From NCBI GenBank assembly GCA_944739405.2, contig OX123196.2, forward strand, positions 54,102,196 through 54,166,195: a stretch of DNA of 64,000 nucleotides, given 5' to 3'. The position numbers and the translations under genes were made by a program. Below the pieces are notes generated by a model, which was not told the origin of the DNA, did not search any database, and saw nothing but the letters and a program-made list of their open reading frames with translations. The DNA comes from Euclidia mi (lineage: Eukaryota; Arthropoda; Insecta; Lepidoptera; Erebidae). Below, in pieces: positions 46,033 through 58,814 of the stretch. How positions within the stretch are numbered: the first letter of the stretch is position 1; every line of letters begins with the position of its first letter.

Positions 46033-46585
46033 TATATGAATAAATATAAAATAAATATATAAATGAAATAAAAAAAAAATATTTCAACTTAATAATTTAC
46101 CTGAGTCTACAGAAAAGGCAATATCATCACTGCACCATCCGCCAGCAGAAACTTCACAATTTTACCAATAATTAACATAAAAAAACACACAAAACAGAAA
46201 AGAAACACAGCCCTGCAATCACATTGATATTTATAGACGGCAAAAAGTTGAAAGGTTTTGGTATAAAATGTTTGACAATGTTACGTTGTTAAGAATTAAA
46301 GTTAGAACGCGTACAAACGTTTTGTTATTGCACAAATTGACAGCATGTCACTATTGACAGGTGTTTATGAGTTTGACAAGTACAAAAACAAGGTAGCGAA
46401 TGAAATGAAAACAATAAAATTTAGATATTAATAATATGTGGGTAAATAAAAATTAGTGCATACCAGTAAACAATGTTGAGTCCAGTTATATTATTTGTAG
46501 ATACAAATAACCAACAAAGCAATAAAACTACAGTCACGGAATAAAGTTATGAATCGGAAGAAATACGTCGTTAATACCTCAGTTC

Positions 46586-47311
46586 TTACGAGAAACGATC
46601 TTGCTTGATGCGCCTGTAGTACTGGCACTCCCACTTGTGGCCACAGTTGAAGATCCGTCTGTATGTTTTGGATACTTGGCCATCAAGGGATTCAACTCGT
46701 CCATGCTGGTGATTTTTGAACAGTTGCCGTCCGGAGCTTTGACGACTATGTCCAATAGGACCGCATGCCGAAATGCTGACGAGCATGGCCGAACACAGAT
46801 TGTCGCGGCTTAGTAAGGAACTCCTTGACGGAAACTGATGACCCCTTGAAACCTTTCTTCACTCGCCAGACAGCCATCTTATCCTCAACACTGTTGAAGC
46901 GTACCAAAATGGGACGGGTACGGTCCTTACTCGGGCTAGCGACCCTGTGGCAAGTCTTGATGGAAGCTACGGTGAAGTCTTCAGACCCAATGTATTGTGT
47001 AGGCTCCCAGCAATAAGAGCTATGCTGTCCTCTCCGGCAGCCTCCTTGAAACCAGAGAAGACAAGTGCCGTTCTTCGATGCCTCGTCTCCATTGTGTCAC
47101 ATATCTTGACACACTCCCAGATCTGTTTTCTTAGTATGCCAAGCATACTGAAAGCAAGTTCCCTGAAGGCCCTGAACTCTTCGGCTATCTTAGCGACGGT
47201 GTCCTTGGCGGGCGCACTACTTTGTATTTGGGTCTCCAACTCGTCCATTCGCTTGGCAAAGCAGTCTTCAAGGCTCTTCTGTGCAGCTTGAATCTCCAAT
47301 AATTGAGACAT
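46586..47311 (-). pseudogene. LINE ORF1
   Basis: ATG at 47309-47311. The first frame (115 residues) is a predicted coiled coil rich in E/K/L heptads (AQKSLEDCFAKRMDELETQI), followed by RRTALVFSGFKEAAGED, an RRM-like start. It then shifts frame: short pieces recall RPILVRFNSVEDKMAVWRVK, and the C-terminus at 46586-46786 carries KVTSMDEL-like and LMAKYPKHTDGSSTV segments ending SSKIVSRKN. This is a nucleic-acid-binding ORF1p by position and layout; at least two frameshifts. Confidence 0.75.
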
Positions 47312-47349
47312 TGTGATTTCAAGTGCCCTGGACTTGTAGATTGCAAGTA

Positions 47350-48060
47350 CTAATGTGCAGTGATCAGCTGCCAGGTGGTGATGTAGCTCAAACTAATTTG
47401 CTCAAACGTGAGTACAGGCTATTTATAATGTCATACTCTCACTTAAACAATCCTATTATGATTTACTTGATTAAAACTAATTAAATTTAAATTTTCAAAA
47501 TTTGAAAGCTGTTCTACTTTTTAACACCTACCGCCCAAAAAAAGAAAAACTTAACGTCTGTTGATTAAAATGTTTTCAAGACCCCGGCAATTAATGATTT
47601 ATTCTTAGCGCAGGTGTATAAATGGCAACTGACAACATTTTTTTACTAGCATGTCTTATGTTACATCTGACATTGACTAATTGATAGCATGAAGCTGCTC
47701 AACTCAGTTCGTAATTTAATTTAAGTACAGCATCGTATTCGACAATGTGTTTGTACTTTTAATTAAACTATTTGATTTAATATTCGACATTAGAAATTCA
47801 ATTTCCACATATACAGTTAGATATAATCGTATAGATTCCGGTTCAGTAAGTTTATGATCAAAATCTAATACCGCTATCACTTTCTGTAAACAATCGTTAC
47901 TATATTATGAATTCTACCTTCCTTGTTTCTAACTAGTATCTATACATAAAAGCATTTAATATATTGTAACTTTTGTATTCTGTTTTTGGGTAAAATATAT
48001 CGTTTGACATGTTAAAAATTGCATTTTTATTACAATGTATAGCATGTGATACTACTGCCT
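47350..48060. other. No recognisable feature
   Basis: The LINE 5' leader ends near 47400; beyond it is AT-rich DNA without a gene or named repeat. Confidence 0.5.
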
Positions 48061-48069
48061 CCGATGAAA

Positions 48070-48370
48070 CTCTACTTAACGTTACATTATTAGAAAGCCT
48101 AAACTGTCCTCCCTCTAACTCCCTTCATCCTCCTACCATTATTTCTAGGAGCAACCCAGGGTATGCTTACTAGTCTATCCAGGTTTGACTGAATATTAGC
48201 TTTTCCTCGGAGCGACTGTCTGTCTGACCTCCACAACTCAAAGGGATAGCGATACTACATGGTTTGGACTAATGTCAGTTTATTCTGAGATACTGACTAC
48301 CTATAACGGAAATCAAAGAACTTCATGACGGACCAACGGCTTAACGTGCTCTCCGAGGTACGGGGCAAAC
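48070..48370. repeat. Decayed interspersed repeat, copy 1
   Basis: ttagcttttcctcggagcgactgtctgtctgacctccacaac and later blocks align with 55940-56130. It is probably an old LINE fragment; the coding frame is no longer readable. Confidence 0.5.
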
Positions 48371-48404
48371 GATAATGAACAATTGAATACGATATAACTC
48401 TGAA

Positions 48405-48500
48405 AAGCCAGTGGTGCGTGCCGTGGATTCGAACCCGATGCTGCACGGCAGTCTATTGGTATCTCTACCAGGCTACCGCAATCCCTGTAACTCCCTTAAC
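48405..48500 (-). mobile_element. tRNA-like SINE head
   Basis: The minus strand reads gcggtagcctggtagagat (A-box side) and gggttcgaatccacgg (B box). It lacks a complete cloverleaf, so a SINE is more likely than a tRNA gene. Confidence 0.6.
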
Positions 48501-49030
48501 TGAAGAAAATTTAAGAAATCACCGATTTAAATCCACCTGCACCTGCAATGCGTAAATACTAAAATACATCCCCGCAATTAACGAATGCCTTTATCCAAGT
48601 TGCACAAACCCAATTGTACATACTATACGCGCAATTCAATACAAGTCACAAACTAACAGAGTTCATTGAAAAGACTCCCTAACTGTAAGCAGTGGTCTTC
48701 AACACGCCCTCACTTGTTAAAACTTTAATCCCCATTCACGACGTCCCCACAGTCTTAATTATCTAACTATACCTACATATACAGGTAGGTAGTTATGCGA
48801 AGTTAGCGCGGCTTGACTGAGTGTTTACGTAATTATTAAGTTGGCTGTTTTGAATATTTCAGGTCTGTGTTTTTAGGTGTTGCTGATGTGTGAAGGTGGT
48901 AATTATCATAAGCGAAGGTAAAATATTATGGAAAATGCCCTCGTCTTAGTTAGCCATAAATATCACCAAGTAGTGAGAAACTTAGCCTCCATCTTTTATA
49001 TTCTAAGTGCCATATTAGTACCTAGTAGGT
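48500..49030. other. No recognisable feature
   Basis: No gene or named repeat seen. Confidence 0.5.
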
Positions 49031-49038
49031 ATGGTTAA

Positions 49039-49826
49039 CCCGGCGAGAATGTGGTGAAAAAAGTTACACGAAGTATGTGGCAGGGTAAATTTTACCCTTA
49101 TGTATTAATGCATACTGTGATGTAATTATAGCCATATTATTTAAAAATGCACTTTTTTATTAATTTATATTATATTCTTTATAATATTAAATAAAAACAC
49201 TGCATATTCTATTGAATATTTATTAATTTTACAGCAAACAGGAACGAAGGAATTAACAATCAACAAAAATTAGGCACCTCAGAAACCATAACAAAATTTT
49301 AAAATTTCTTCTTATTTTTTTAATAATTGCCCGTTAATCGTTTAACTTATGTAATTGTCTTATAAACAAATTAAATCAACACTATTTAAATTAATCGTAA
49401 CAAAACCCCCTTGGCGGCGGATGAAGTTCTTGGGCTCCGCCGTCAAAACACTCAGCGGCCGCAGAGGATAGGGAGGACGGCAACGCAACACCGCATCTCC
49501 TCTTCCTCTGCGGCCCCACCGCGACGCAACGATGGTGCGCCTCCATTTGGTCGCGGGAGATAGGGCGCGCGGCAACGCAACACCTACACGCCTCTCCTCC
49601 CGCGACCGCACCCGACTGCGAGGGACAGAAGAACTGTCCCTGGCACCCGCCCCTTTGGACGCATCCTGCGCAGGCCTCCGTCAAGCCCACGCGGAGCGTC
49701 CCCTCCTGGATCCCTCTTAGCTTCACCGCGGGTGACCAATCCACGGTTACTGAGCCCCCCCACCACGACATGGTGGAGATCCCACGGGGGGGAGGGTGTA
49801 AAATACCCTGCCACATTCTCGCCGGG
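49039..49826. mobile_element. piggyBac-like non-autonomous element
   Basis: A 788-base element with TIRs CCCGGCGAGAATGTGG (left) and its exact complement (right), flanked by TTAA (49035-49038, 49827-49830), the piggyBac target. gtggcagggtaa-type blocks are repeated just inside both ends. No transposase. A GC-rich segment (49395-49795) lies inside. Confidence 0.88.
49395..49795 (-). repeat. GC-rich retroposon fragment inside the piggyBac-like element
   Basis: ttggcggcggatgaag..gggcgcgcggcaacgcaacacc matches 13701-13890; ccacggttactgagcc..ggtggagatccc matches 13895-13925. The piece between (49595-49735) is absent from the 13.5 kb copy, and the poly(A) end of that copy is absent here. It is either an insertion or part of the element from its origin. 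Confidence 0.65.
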
Positions 49827-50399
49827 TTAATAATGAACACATTAATAAGATAAAAATGTATTTGGATTTGGTAAGCCACATAATATATTTTCTTAAATTG
49901 CAAGTCGTAAATGTAATTTATGTAAAAGTATCTTCACTACAAGTTTCATACATATTATGAAGCACTTATTAAACTGTTATAAGGGTGCTTCTACACGGTG
50001 CATGTAGCTGGAGCAAGTAAAGGTGCGGGTTACATGCGTGGGTAATATGCGCAAGCTACTTGATCAAGTTACTCGCTTGTACTTGTACGTGGTGCAAATA
50101 ACTGGAGCAAGTAAAGATGCGGGCTACTTGCGCAAGCTGTACCTACGTACAAGTTATTTGTTCGTGGTCAAGAGCTACATGTGCATGCTATTTGCGCGGT
50201 AGCTTTATGACTTGAATCGCGTCTTATGTCTCGATGAACGAAAATTATTTTAAAATCATATGTTAAAAATGTAATTTTAACAGATAACATGCGCGAGCGA
50301 CCCGCGCGCGTCGCAGAGCACGCGAATTACTTGCGCGGGTGGCTCGCTTTAGTACATGCTCGAGTCGCTGGACCCGCACATTGTTTTAAACGATATGTT

Positions 50400-50812
50400 T
50401 GTCGCACGAGTGATTGGTTTATAGGTGGTGAGCCAGACTCAATCACTCGCCGATCAAAAAAAGGAAGAAAATCAGGTTTTACTTACAAATGAAAACACTT
50501 TTAGAATAGTACACTTCACAATATAATTGCCTATATAGGTAGTTACAATGCAGCTACTTTAAAACTAAGACTTTAGTAATTGAGAACATGAGAAAATTCA
50601 GGGCGTGGTCCGACAAGTATAGTTAGGTGTTCACTGGTGTTCCGAAGGCCAGGGTCTTGGTAGGAAGAAGACTTAACTGGCCGTGAGCTGGAGCAGAGAG
50701 GGCCGATTGAGCAGCGTCGCACGCTTATATATGGCGTGCGGGACGCGGGCAGAGGCGCTCGCTCCCACCTTCGTTCGACGTCACAGTTCAGACGGAGGGG
50801 CACGACGTCACA
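50400..50812 (-). repeat. 3' LTR of element C
   Basis: 413 bases, TGTGACGTC to GTGCGACA on the minus strand. It carries TATA-like tatata near 50725 and matches LTR A at both ends. Confidence 0.95.
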
Positions 50813-52079
50813 CACCCCCCTCTTTAGGGCAGAATTTTTCCTAGGGAAAATTCCCTTGGCTAGCAGCTCGTTGAGGATTACCTGTAATCAAGTAGTGGAA
50901 GTGGTGTCAGTATTTTAAGTAAACAACCAAACTTACATAATTACATTAGCTATAAATATAATATATTACCCACAATACGCACGCAACAACTGCCCTATGA
51001 TAAACTAACACACCCGTCATCCATAAAGCCGCCACACACTACATAAGTGCTTAGGCCATAACATAACAACAGAATATGAGAGACAACCATTAAAGGCGTG
51101 AAGCGCTTAGGGTAATACACGAGATAAAAGGGACGTCATTAAAATTGAGTTACAGGTAAGAGAAGTTACGTCTAGCCCTACGAATTATTATTCTTGGGTT
51201 CGGCACTTTGACCACTAGATAAACAAAATACTAAGTCATAGTTAGGTATAATAAACAGAATTTATACAAAAGTTAAACGAAAATAAATTCAAGTTGCAGA
51301 CTACAAACTGACTACTGTATTACAAAAGAACAACAAAATACATAATTATTTTGCTCAATTTAATTACAAAGACCACGATTGTCCAAGATGAATGAACACA
51401 CTATTAAAGTAAACAATGATGAATCATAAGTTCGGTATCTATCTACCAGCGCGTCACTGAGTGAGCGCGTGTGCATCGCAATAACAAACTAGATATATTT
51501 TAATTAGATAAGTACTATTTGACTGTTCCGAGTTCGCAACGCCCGGTCAATCACACACAATATTGCTTTATAAAAGTACCTATAATAACAATTCGATTAT
51601 AAAATCGATACAAAATTATGACAAACAACAATAAAAAGAACTTCAGAACAAAGCACAGCGAAAAAAATAATACGTCAACAAAGTAGACATTAAAATAAAT
51701 AGACTTCCAGAAAAGAGCACAAACGAGAATCGAACTTGTATACTCGGCTACCTTTTAACCACTGATCCACAGGGTAAAAAAAAAACAATATATTTAGTTT
51801 ATAGTAAGATTTTTTTAATACAATGCTCAACAACATTTGTGTACATAACTACATAACTGCGCAGCAATTTAAAAATTAGTGTATTTTACGAGAAAAAAAT
51901 ATTTGCTACCCACAACAAAAAATATGGATTTATAGTAGACACAACTACAAACGGTAACATAAATTAGAGAACATTAGTTTGGAAAAATAAACAATGTATA
52001 GGTTATAAGTATTCTTTTTTTATTTTATGTAATTATATGTAGGTATCTTTAAATCTTTATATGCCATTCACCAAGTGGT

Positions 52080-52313
52080 TTAACATTCATAACATTTAGT
52101 TTTGAAGAATTCTGCCGGTTTACGGCGAAGATCATAAAATAAACAATTGCGTTGATGAGCCGACAACAGAGCTGAGTGTACCTTCTCGAAAATAGAAGAT
52201 ACATAGTTCAACGATGCGGCATTAACTTCACATGGCTCATGCACCATATTAGAATTGAATTCCAAGTCAATATACTGAGAACCAAAATATCCTTCAATTG
52301 AGTTTATGAACAA
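52080..52313 (-). pseudogene. pol: Integrase C-terminal fragment (element C)
   Basis: A 77-residue frame reads FGSQYIDLEFNSNMVHEP, then VSSIFEKVHSALLSAHQRNC, closely matching the element A integrase around residues 440-510. A further shred of the integrase linker (tttattgttattacctgatag, about 52890) matches A near 1900. The catalytic core between them, RT, RNase H and gag are absent. Codons outside these pieces are unreadable. Confidence 0.88.
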
Positions 52314-53447
52314 TGTGAGGCGTAGGTAAACAATGGCGTATAATTTATATTTAGATCATTTTATTTCAACATAAATTTTAAAATTAGTGCGAAAAAATAT
52401 AAACTTTGTTTATTACAAGAAAGATTGTGGATGTAGTAACATGCACAAAAACAACACATTTTATTTTATCACTTTGTTATTAAAGTTTATGTAGGTATTT
52501 ATGTATGTTCAACAAACATTTTAAAACAACAAATAGGCATTTGTATTGTGAAGGTATTTATGAGTATGAGCGAATACTCATCGCACGAGTTTATGTAGGT
52601 ATTTTACAACGAATGCCCGCCACCTGGCAATTAGTGATTACGCGCAGGCAACGCGTTAGAATAATAACACAAAGAGTTGACCAACAGTGGGCAAAAGATA
52701 CTGGGATCTCCAGTAGTGACCCAAAAATAAAAAATATACATTTACATATATTATATTATTATATACACTAAGGTCAGGCAGAATGACCATCATACACTAA
52801 AATTATTTAGTATGTGTGGGTTAAAATCTTATATAAAACAACTTAACCCGCATTTTTTTTAACGCACATTTTTTGTTTATTAAATCACACAATTTATTGT
52901 TATTACCTGATAGACAACAACATAAGTAGGGTTACCTATGAACCCTTTTAAACACCAAAAACCTTTAGTCGGAACTTGATAGTTTAAAAAGAAATGCCAA
53001 GAATCGTTAGTAGAACTTGAACATTTTAAGAACGAGTCTTCACCACGTTAGTATTGTAGTGAAAACAGGTATAGAACAACAAAAATATCAGGTAAAAACA
53101 CTAAAAGACAACAAAAATCATCGATAAATCGACGCAACCCTGCGGTCTAGCCACAGCGGTGTAATTCAACGATAAAACTCCAACGTTAGGCGTTGTCGGT
53201 ATAAACATCAGACTCCATTACACTTTTAACCCGACAATGCCCGTTCTTCAGAGCAAGAAGAACAGAGAAATATAGCATTCATCTCTTGTTTAGCAAGAGC
53301 AAAAGTACCATTAGAAAATGGCAAAACAGAGCACATACATCATCAGAATCAGGTAGCAAACAGCACCCAATCTTCTCCCATTTAGCAAGAGAAGGAGACC
53401 ATTATATAAATGGCAAAACAGAGCACCATCGGAATCCGACAGCAAAA

Positions 53448-53508
53448 AGCATCCATGCGCATTTAGCAGCATCCATACGCATTTAGTAGCATCCGTACAG
53501 ATTTCACA
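53448..53508. repeat. 20-base tandem repeat, three imperfect units
   Basis: agcatccatgcgcattt-type units (agcagcatccatacgcattt, agtagcatccgtacagattt) lie in the interior of element C. Confidence 0.75.
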
Positions 53509-54399
53509 TAGCAAATAGGGTCAACACACGGCTAGTAGACGCCGCGTGGACTACAAAGCACTCAGAATTACCACGTCAAAACAGCAGAAAAAAAACAGCC
53601 GATCAAAGGCTAGCAGAGGCTAGAATAGAATAGCCTTTCCCAAAGCTACCAACTCAGCAAACCAACAGCAATAGAAAGAAATAGAAAATTAACTTTAGAG
53701 GTTAATTCATTGATTAATTACTTTTACAAGTAAATTATTTACTTAGTTATTTATTATTTATGTACCTTCATTAATGATATAAAGATGCGAGATTTTGAGC
53801 AAAGTTATTTGTATAAAGCAATTATTTAAGAAAGAGTTTAGTAATGACTTTTTAAACTTATTTAAAGCTATTTTAACAGTTTAATTCACACAATCGCATG
53901 AAACAAAATATAACAGAGAAACGAACCCATGAAGAATAATGGCAAAAAAAATTATAATGAATTACACTGCAATTTTCAGTAAAATTACAACCATACTAGT
54001 GAAAGAGAATAAAGTGCGTAATTGCGTATTGTAGGAAGAGAATGTAGTAAAATGTAAAATGCGTCCAAGAGAAATTTCAATTGTAGGTAGGTAAAACACG
54101 TGGCTTCGTTGAGCCGGCGCGGCGCGGCGTCGCTCGTACGCCAAGCGGCCGAGAATAAGACAGGTAATTACGTTTGATAACATTGCGCGATGCAATTTAT
54201 CTAGCAGATAGTTCAATTAAACATATGATTAGTTAGAAAATACAATTAAGCGACTTGTGGCTGACAAGAAAAAGATATAGGTTACTCCTGGACGTATTTA
54301 ACACATAAAAATATATAAAAATACACAAAAATATATAAAAATACAGAAAAAAATACCACTCACCTTCGGAACACCAATTTAGCTTTAAAAAGAAATCCT

Positions 54400-54410
54400 A
54401 TTGGGCGCCA
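54400..54410 (-). other. Primer-binding site (element C)
   Basis: TGGCGCCCAAT on the minus strand, identical to that of element A. Confidence 0.8.
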
Positions 54411-54411
54411 A

Positions 54412-54781
54412 TGTCGCATGATCAAAAAAAAGGAAGAAAATCAGGTTTTACTTACAAATGAAAACACTTTTAGAATAGTACACTTCACAATATAATTGCC
54501 TATATAGGTAGTTACAATGCAGCTACTTTAAAACTAAGACTTTAGTAATTGAGAACATGAGAAAATTCAGGGCGTGGTCCGACAAGTATAGTTAGGTGTT
54601 CACTGGTGTTCCGAAGGCCAGGGTCTTGGTAGGAAGAAGACTTAACTGGCCGTGAGCTGGAGCAGAGAGGGCCGATTGAGCAGCGTCGCACGCTTATATA
54701 TGGCGTGCGGGACGCGGGCAGAGGCGCTCGCTCCCACCTTCGTTCGACGTCACAGTTCAGACGGAGGGGCACGACGTCACA
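54412..54781 (-). repeat. 5' LTR of element C
   Basis: 370 bases. It lacks 44 bases of its partner right at the R/U5 end (TGTCGCA joined to TGATC on the plus strand), leaving the terminal dinucleotide intact. Confidence 0.95.
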
Positions 54782-54859
54782 TGTTTACGGTGCACGTAAC
54801 CCGCGCAAGTGCCTCAACATGCTCAAGCTACATGCGCCGTGTACAAGCACCCTAAAAGA

Positions 54860-55860
54860 AAACTATAAAAAGTAAAGTAGTCATGTATTTGGAAAAAATA
54901 CATCGCGCAATCGTCTGAAACCACCACTATGTTCGATATTTTGAGAAAATTACTAAACCACATCACCTGCATGTTACCCGACAAACAGTTAATTACATCC
55001 GGGTATTATAGGATCTTATTGTGCGGATGTGCTACGGATGCACTCAGCTCCTAATCTCCTTTATTGAACACGAGCCAAACGGGTGCATAAGGCAAACAAA
55101 TTGTAGCTGAGTGTTTGCTGTGTGTGTAATCTGCTTTCAATATCTAGTTTTTTTTTAAAATGTAGACATATTGATAGTGTTTATATATAAATATTTAATG
55201 TTGGATAAAAAACTATATACTCCTAAAATTAATGGCTCTTAAAACAAATGACAGAGATTCAAATAGATACCACGAAAACTAAGCCAAGTTACTATCGCAG
55301 CTGATACTATTAATAAAATACGCTCCAGAACATATATAGAAATATGTAAATACTTATATAAAAAATTTGCGTAACTGACTGACTGACAGAGAGACAACGC
55401 ACGGCTGAAACTATTGGGCGCACCAAGCTGACATTTGGCTTGGTCCTTGGGATCGCGAAAATTCGTTTTATTAAAAGAAACATCATCAACATGAATTAAA
55501 AACTGACTGAGTATAGTCGTAGTCAGAAAATATTGATTTGCTAAGTGAGAAAACAGCCTTATTCTATATTTTTGAAAAGCTCAACGATATTGGAGCTTTT
55601 AACTTTATCGCTTTATTAATAAGTGTTAGTATTTAATGTTTCCGTAGTATAATCACTATTATGGAGAAAAGTTTCCTTTGTATTTATTTTACTTGTACTT
55701 TAGCGTTGCTTTGTAGAAACAATAAAATAGAGACAATATTGATTTTACTTTTCTGACAATGTCAATACCTCGCATTTATCGGCATGGTCCTTTTTATAAA
55801 GACATCGATCGTTCTACGAATATATCATGTGTCATAAGAGACTTTATGCTTTCGTCTCAG
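54860..55860. other. No recognisable feature
   Basis: AT-rich; no gene or named repeat seen. Confidence 0.5.
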
Positions 55861-55864
55861 AGTT

Positions 55865-56130
55865 GTCCCGGTTGAATCCAAGAATTCCGCTTTGGAGGCC
55901 GGGTGCCGCTTTCTAGATTTTTACCAGATATAACAGAATATTTGCTTTTCTTCAGTGCGACGGCCGTCTAACCTCCACAACCCAAATGATGAGTGAATGA
56001 TGAATAGCGATATTCCATAGGTTACACCAGTATCAATATATTCAAAAGCTACTGTCTCCTCATAACGACCGTCATAGATCTTGGTAACTATCGGGGTCTT
56101 GCCCTTAAAGTACTTTCCGAGGAACGATGT
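55865..56130. repeat. Decayed interspersed repeat, copy 2
   Basis: tttgcttttcttcagtgcgacggccgtctaacctccacaac aligns with 48193 onward. Both are old and frame-less. Confidence 0.5.
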
Positions 56131-56134
56131 CTTA

Positions 56135-58145
56135 ACATTAAATTTATCCCATTCTCTGAAACTGATTTTTCCGACGCTGATAAGTGATTAGTATGTAGAT
56201 ACTTAAAACTGACGTCACATGCTAGTCTAACTCTCTCTCTGTCTAATTTATTATATCAAAATGCTTGTAATTATAATCTACTCAATAGCCTACTTTCTTT
56301 TTATTACATAAAAATAAAATTTCGTCATGAAACATTCTATTAGAAGCATGACCAGCATACTGACTGCAAGGACTGCATTACTACTATGGTAAGCACTTAA
56401 GATATTTTGTACTAAATACATTTGTAGGAAGCAGCAAAGAGGTTACCTTACAAAAGTAAAACTTTTCTACCGAGGGACATCGCTTTGCAGCGAGACACGA
56501 AGGAGCAATCTATTTTTACCTCAAACGAAAATACCCCATTCCGATACTATTTTCTTTTAATTCCTCTTGTGTGAAGTCCTGATCAAACTACTGGGGAATA
56601 ACATTGTTTGATGTCTAAATACTATTTTTATAGGAAAATACAATTATCACAAGGTTGTTTATGTTTAATTATTGTTTCCTAGTTACCGTTTGTTACCCTT
56701 ACTAAGAGTTTTGATTTAGCTATACTGATTGTATTATTTGGTATGCACTTATGTAAGTTATAACATTTGATTTCATTGTATTTTTACCGTATTTATTTCT
56801 TTGTATTTTTTGGTGAGGAATGAGCATTGGATATTTTTGACCCATATACGTATTATGAACCTTGTTCATTTAATTGCCTCGATATTATTTTAGTCGCTGA
56901 TTCGATATTATTGTAATTTGAAAATATACTAGTAGTTTAAACATACATAATAAAAAAAGTGCAGGCGCCAAAAATATTCAATTTTTGCTTTACCTACTCT
57001 GTTTATCTCTTGTCGTTTTATGTTATGTCGAAATTTATTAGTCCATAAAGATTCTGGTGAAACTATGTTCATATCCATTCGCGTAAATGGGTTATAACTA
57101 TAGTAAATTCAAACAATTTTAATACGAATCCGGCTCTACATGTATCATTTACTTAGATTCAGATTTCTCGTAACGATAGTGCTGTCACTCTATTCAAAAT
57201 TAACTCTATTCTATAGTTGCTATCGACGTCTTAACTATAGCTTCCCATGATAGCAATAACTACTGTAAACAAAATAAGATAACGGGTGTTTGTATTTGGC
57301 AAGCTTGTTTATGTGTAATTTAATACCTCCATAGTGGACGGGATTATCAAGGTAGGAAGAACAAACGGTCGAACACGCTACATAACATTATGCCATTAAT
57401 AATATTTAGTTATCAGGTGAGGGCATTTTCGCTTTTAAGGAGAATAAAATTATCCCGATAAAGTTTAATATTGCTAACCATTACGTAACCTGACTTTTAT
57501 TAGAATGTATTTTGATAAACACAATAACGCCAGTTTAATTATGACCGTAGCGTAAGAAGTGTAAAAGAGACCTGAAAATGTAACATAATATAATATTGTT
57601 GTTATACCCGAAGTCCATAAGTATACAGCGCTTTTGGGCTCAGTAAAATTTAAAAGTAAAATTTGCATTCCATACCGGACATTTGAAGTGGGAACCTTTA
57701 ACGTGAACTGGTGCTCTGATTCGCAGTACACTTTTTATGGTATCACTGAGAATAGCACATCAGAGATGCCGTACCAAATCCAATACCGATAACCGTAGAA
57801 AATAAAATAAATCATATGAACTGTTTATGATTTAGATGAATAATGCTTACTCACTGGTCGGACGGAGATTGGCCCAGTGGCTCGCTCTTCACGGGCGTAG
57901 GTCCCTACGGCGGACCGTGATCATTTCACGCTCTGCTCGCTCAGCATAATTGCTTGGCATAAGGAGACGGAGACGTTTCGAGCTCAGCTGTTTCGAACCT
58001 TTTCGGGTCCCTTGTCACTACAATGCCCTAGTAAGTCAATTCGCCAAGGTGTGCAGCGCTGTATCTTTAATAGCGTCACAGCAGTTGCCGCAGTAATGAC
58101 AGCAACACGTTTAAAAGAATTCTCATACTTATTGCATTTTCTCCC
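56135..58145. other. No recognisable feature
   Basis: AT-rich DNA with short frames only. ctggtcggacggagattggcccagtgg (57857) looks like part of a SINE, but the rest is not readable. Confidence 0.45.
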
Positions 58146-58149
58146 ATAC

Positions 58150-58280
58150 GTCATCAATTCATCATCATCAGCCTGTATCATTCTACTCCTGGACGAAGGA
58201 CTCTCCTATGGCACGTCAATGAGCTCGGTCTTCAGCTTTCCTCCTCCAGTCGCTGTCCTCTGCCCTTTCTTCCATACGTG
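58150..58280 (+). repeat. LINE 3' repeat ('atcatcatcagcctgt')
   Basis: tcatcatcatcagcctgta..ctcctggacgaaggactctccta..agctcggtcttcagc is the usual end of an RTE-like lepidopteran repeat, here about 130 bases. Confidence 0.65.
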
Positions 58281-58814
58281 TTTGTTAAAAAAACTATAAA
58301 GAAACATCACAAACACTCAGCAGGTAGGATCTACCTATAATTCAAAGATATAGCGTGAGCTTGACACATATAACATACTTATAAATGCACACATAACTTC
58401 ACAGGTGACAAATTCATATTATCAATTTTGTCAGGCAAACAACTACTCAAAAATATCACAAAATATATGATAAATTTAATGTATTTTAAAGTCACTTCGA
58501 TCTCAATGGCACACACGTGAAACGTTCTACCACCGTTTCGCCAGAAGATACTTGAAAAACATTTATTTAAATCTCAATTCACATCTACTGAAGCTGCCAA
58601 CTTGGTAGGTATATCTTGCTTTTATATATTGTAATTTACTACATCTTATATTAAACTTTGATATGTTCGATAGGTCATTTAAAGATTGTTGAGTTTATGC
58701 AAAACAATTATGTACAGCCAATAATTCAAAGTTCGTTGTTTCGTGTACTTGCAAGATTTCAGATTTTGTGTAACCGAGCGACACTTTAGGATGCTTCAGA
58801 CTATAATATTTTCT

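Larger units (their letters stand above)
42105..47345 (-). mobile_element. CR1/Jockey-type LINE, interrupted
   Basis: A two-ORF LINE on the minus strand: ORF1 (47311-46586), endonuclease (about 45170-44084), RT (43752-42488). Its 3' noncoding end is ccttaagtccgcc-like with taataaataaagttt near 42115-42145. A CAGGGTGT element (45305-46032) and a (TA)n tract (42374-42450) interrupt it. Frames carry several shifts. Clade assignment within the CR1/Jockey group is by general look only. Confidence 0.85.
50400..54781 (-). mobile_element. Gypsy element C, internally deleted, young
   Basis: Same family as A. LTRs 50400-50812 (3') and 54412-54781 (5') are essentially identical apart from one 44-base deletion and a one-base indel. 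Target duplication TGTT (50396-50399, 54782-54785). PBS 54400-54410. Polypurine tract aaagagggggg (minus strand, about 50813-50827). Only shreds of integrase remain inside, so it must have moved with proteins from another copy. Confidence 0.93.
49983..54852. mobile_element. Harbinger-like MITE split by element C
   Basis: Ends GGGTGCTTCTACACGG (left) and the complement of GGGTGCTTGTACACGG (right), flanked by TAA (49980-49982 and 54853-54855). Without element C it is about 480 bases. Interior motifs (ggagcaagtaaaggtgcggg, cttgcgcaagct) are inverted within it. TAA target and GGG ends suggest PIF/Harbinger. Confidence 0.78.

Noticed and set aside
50573..50815. 80-residue minus frame repeated at 54542-54772
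   Set aside because: Both lie inside the LTRs of element C; they are identical because the LTRs are identical.
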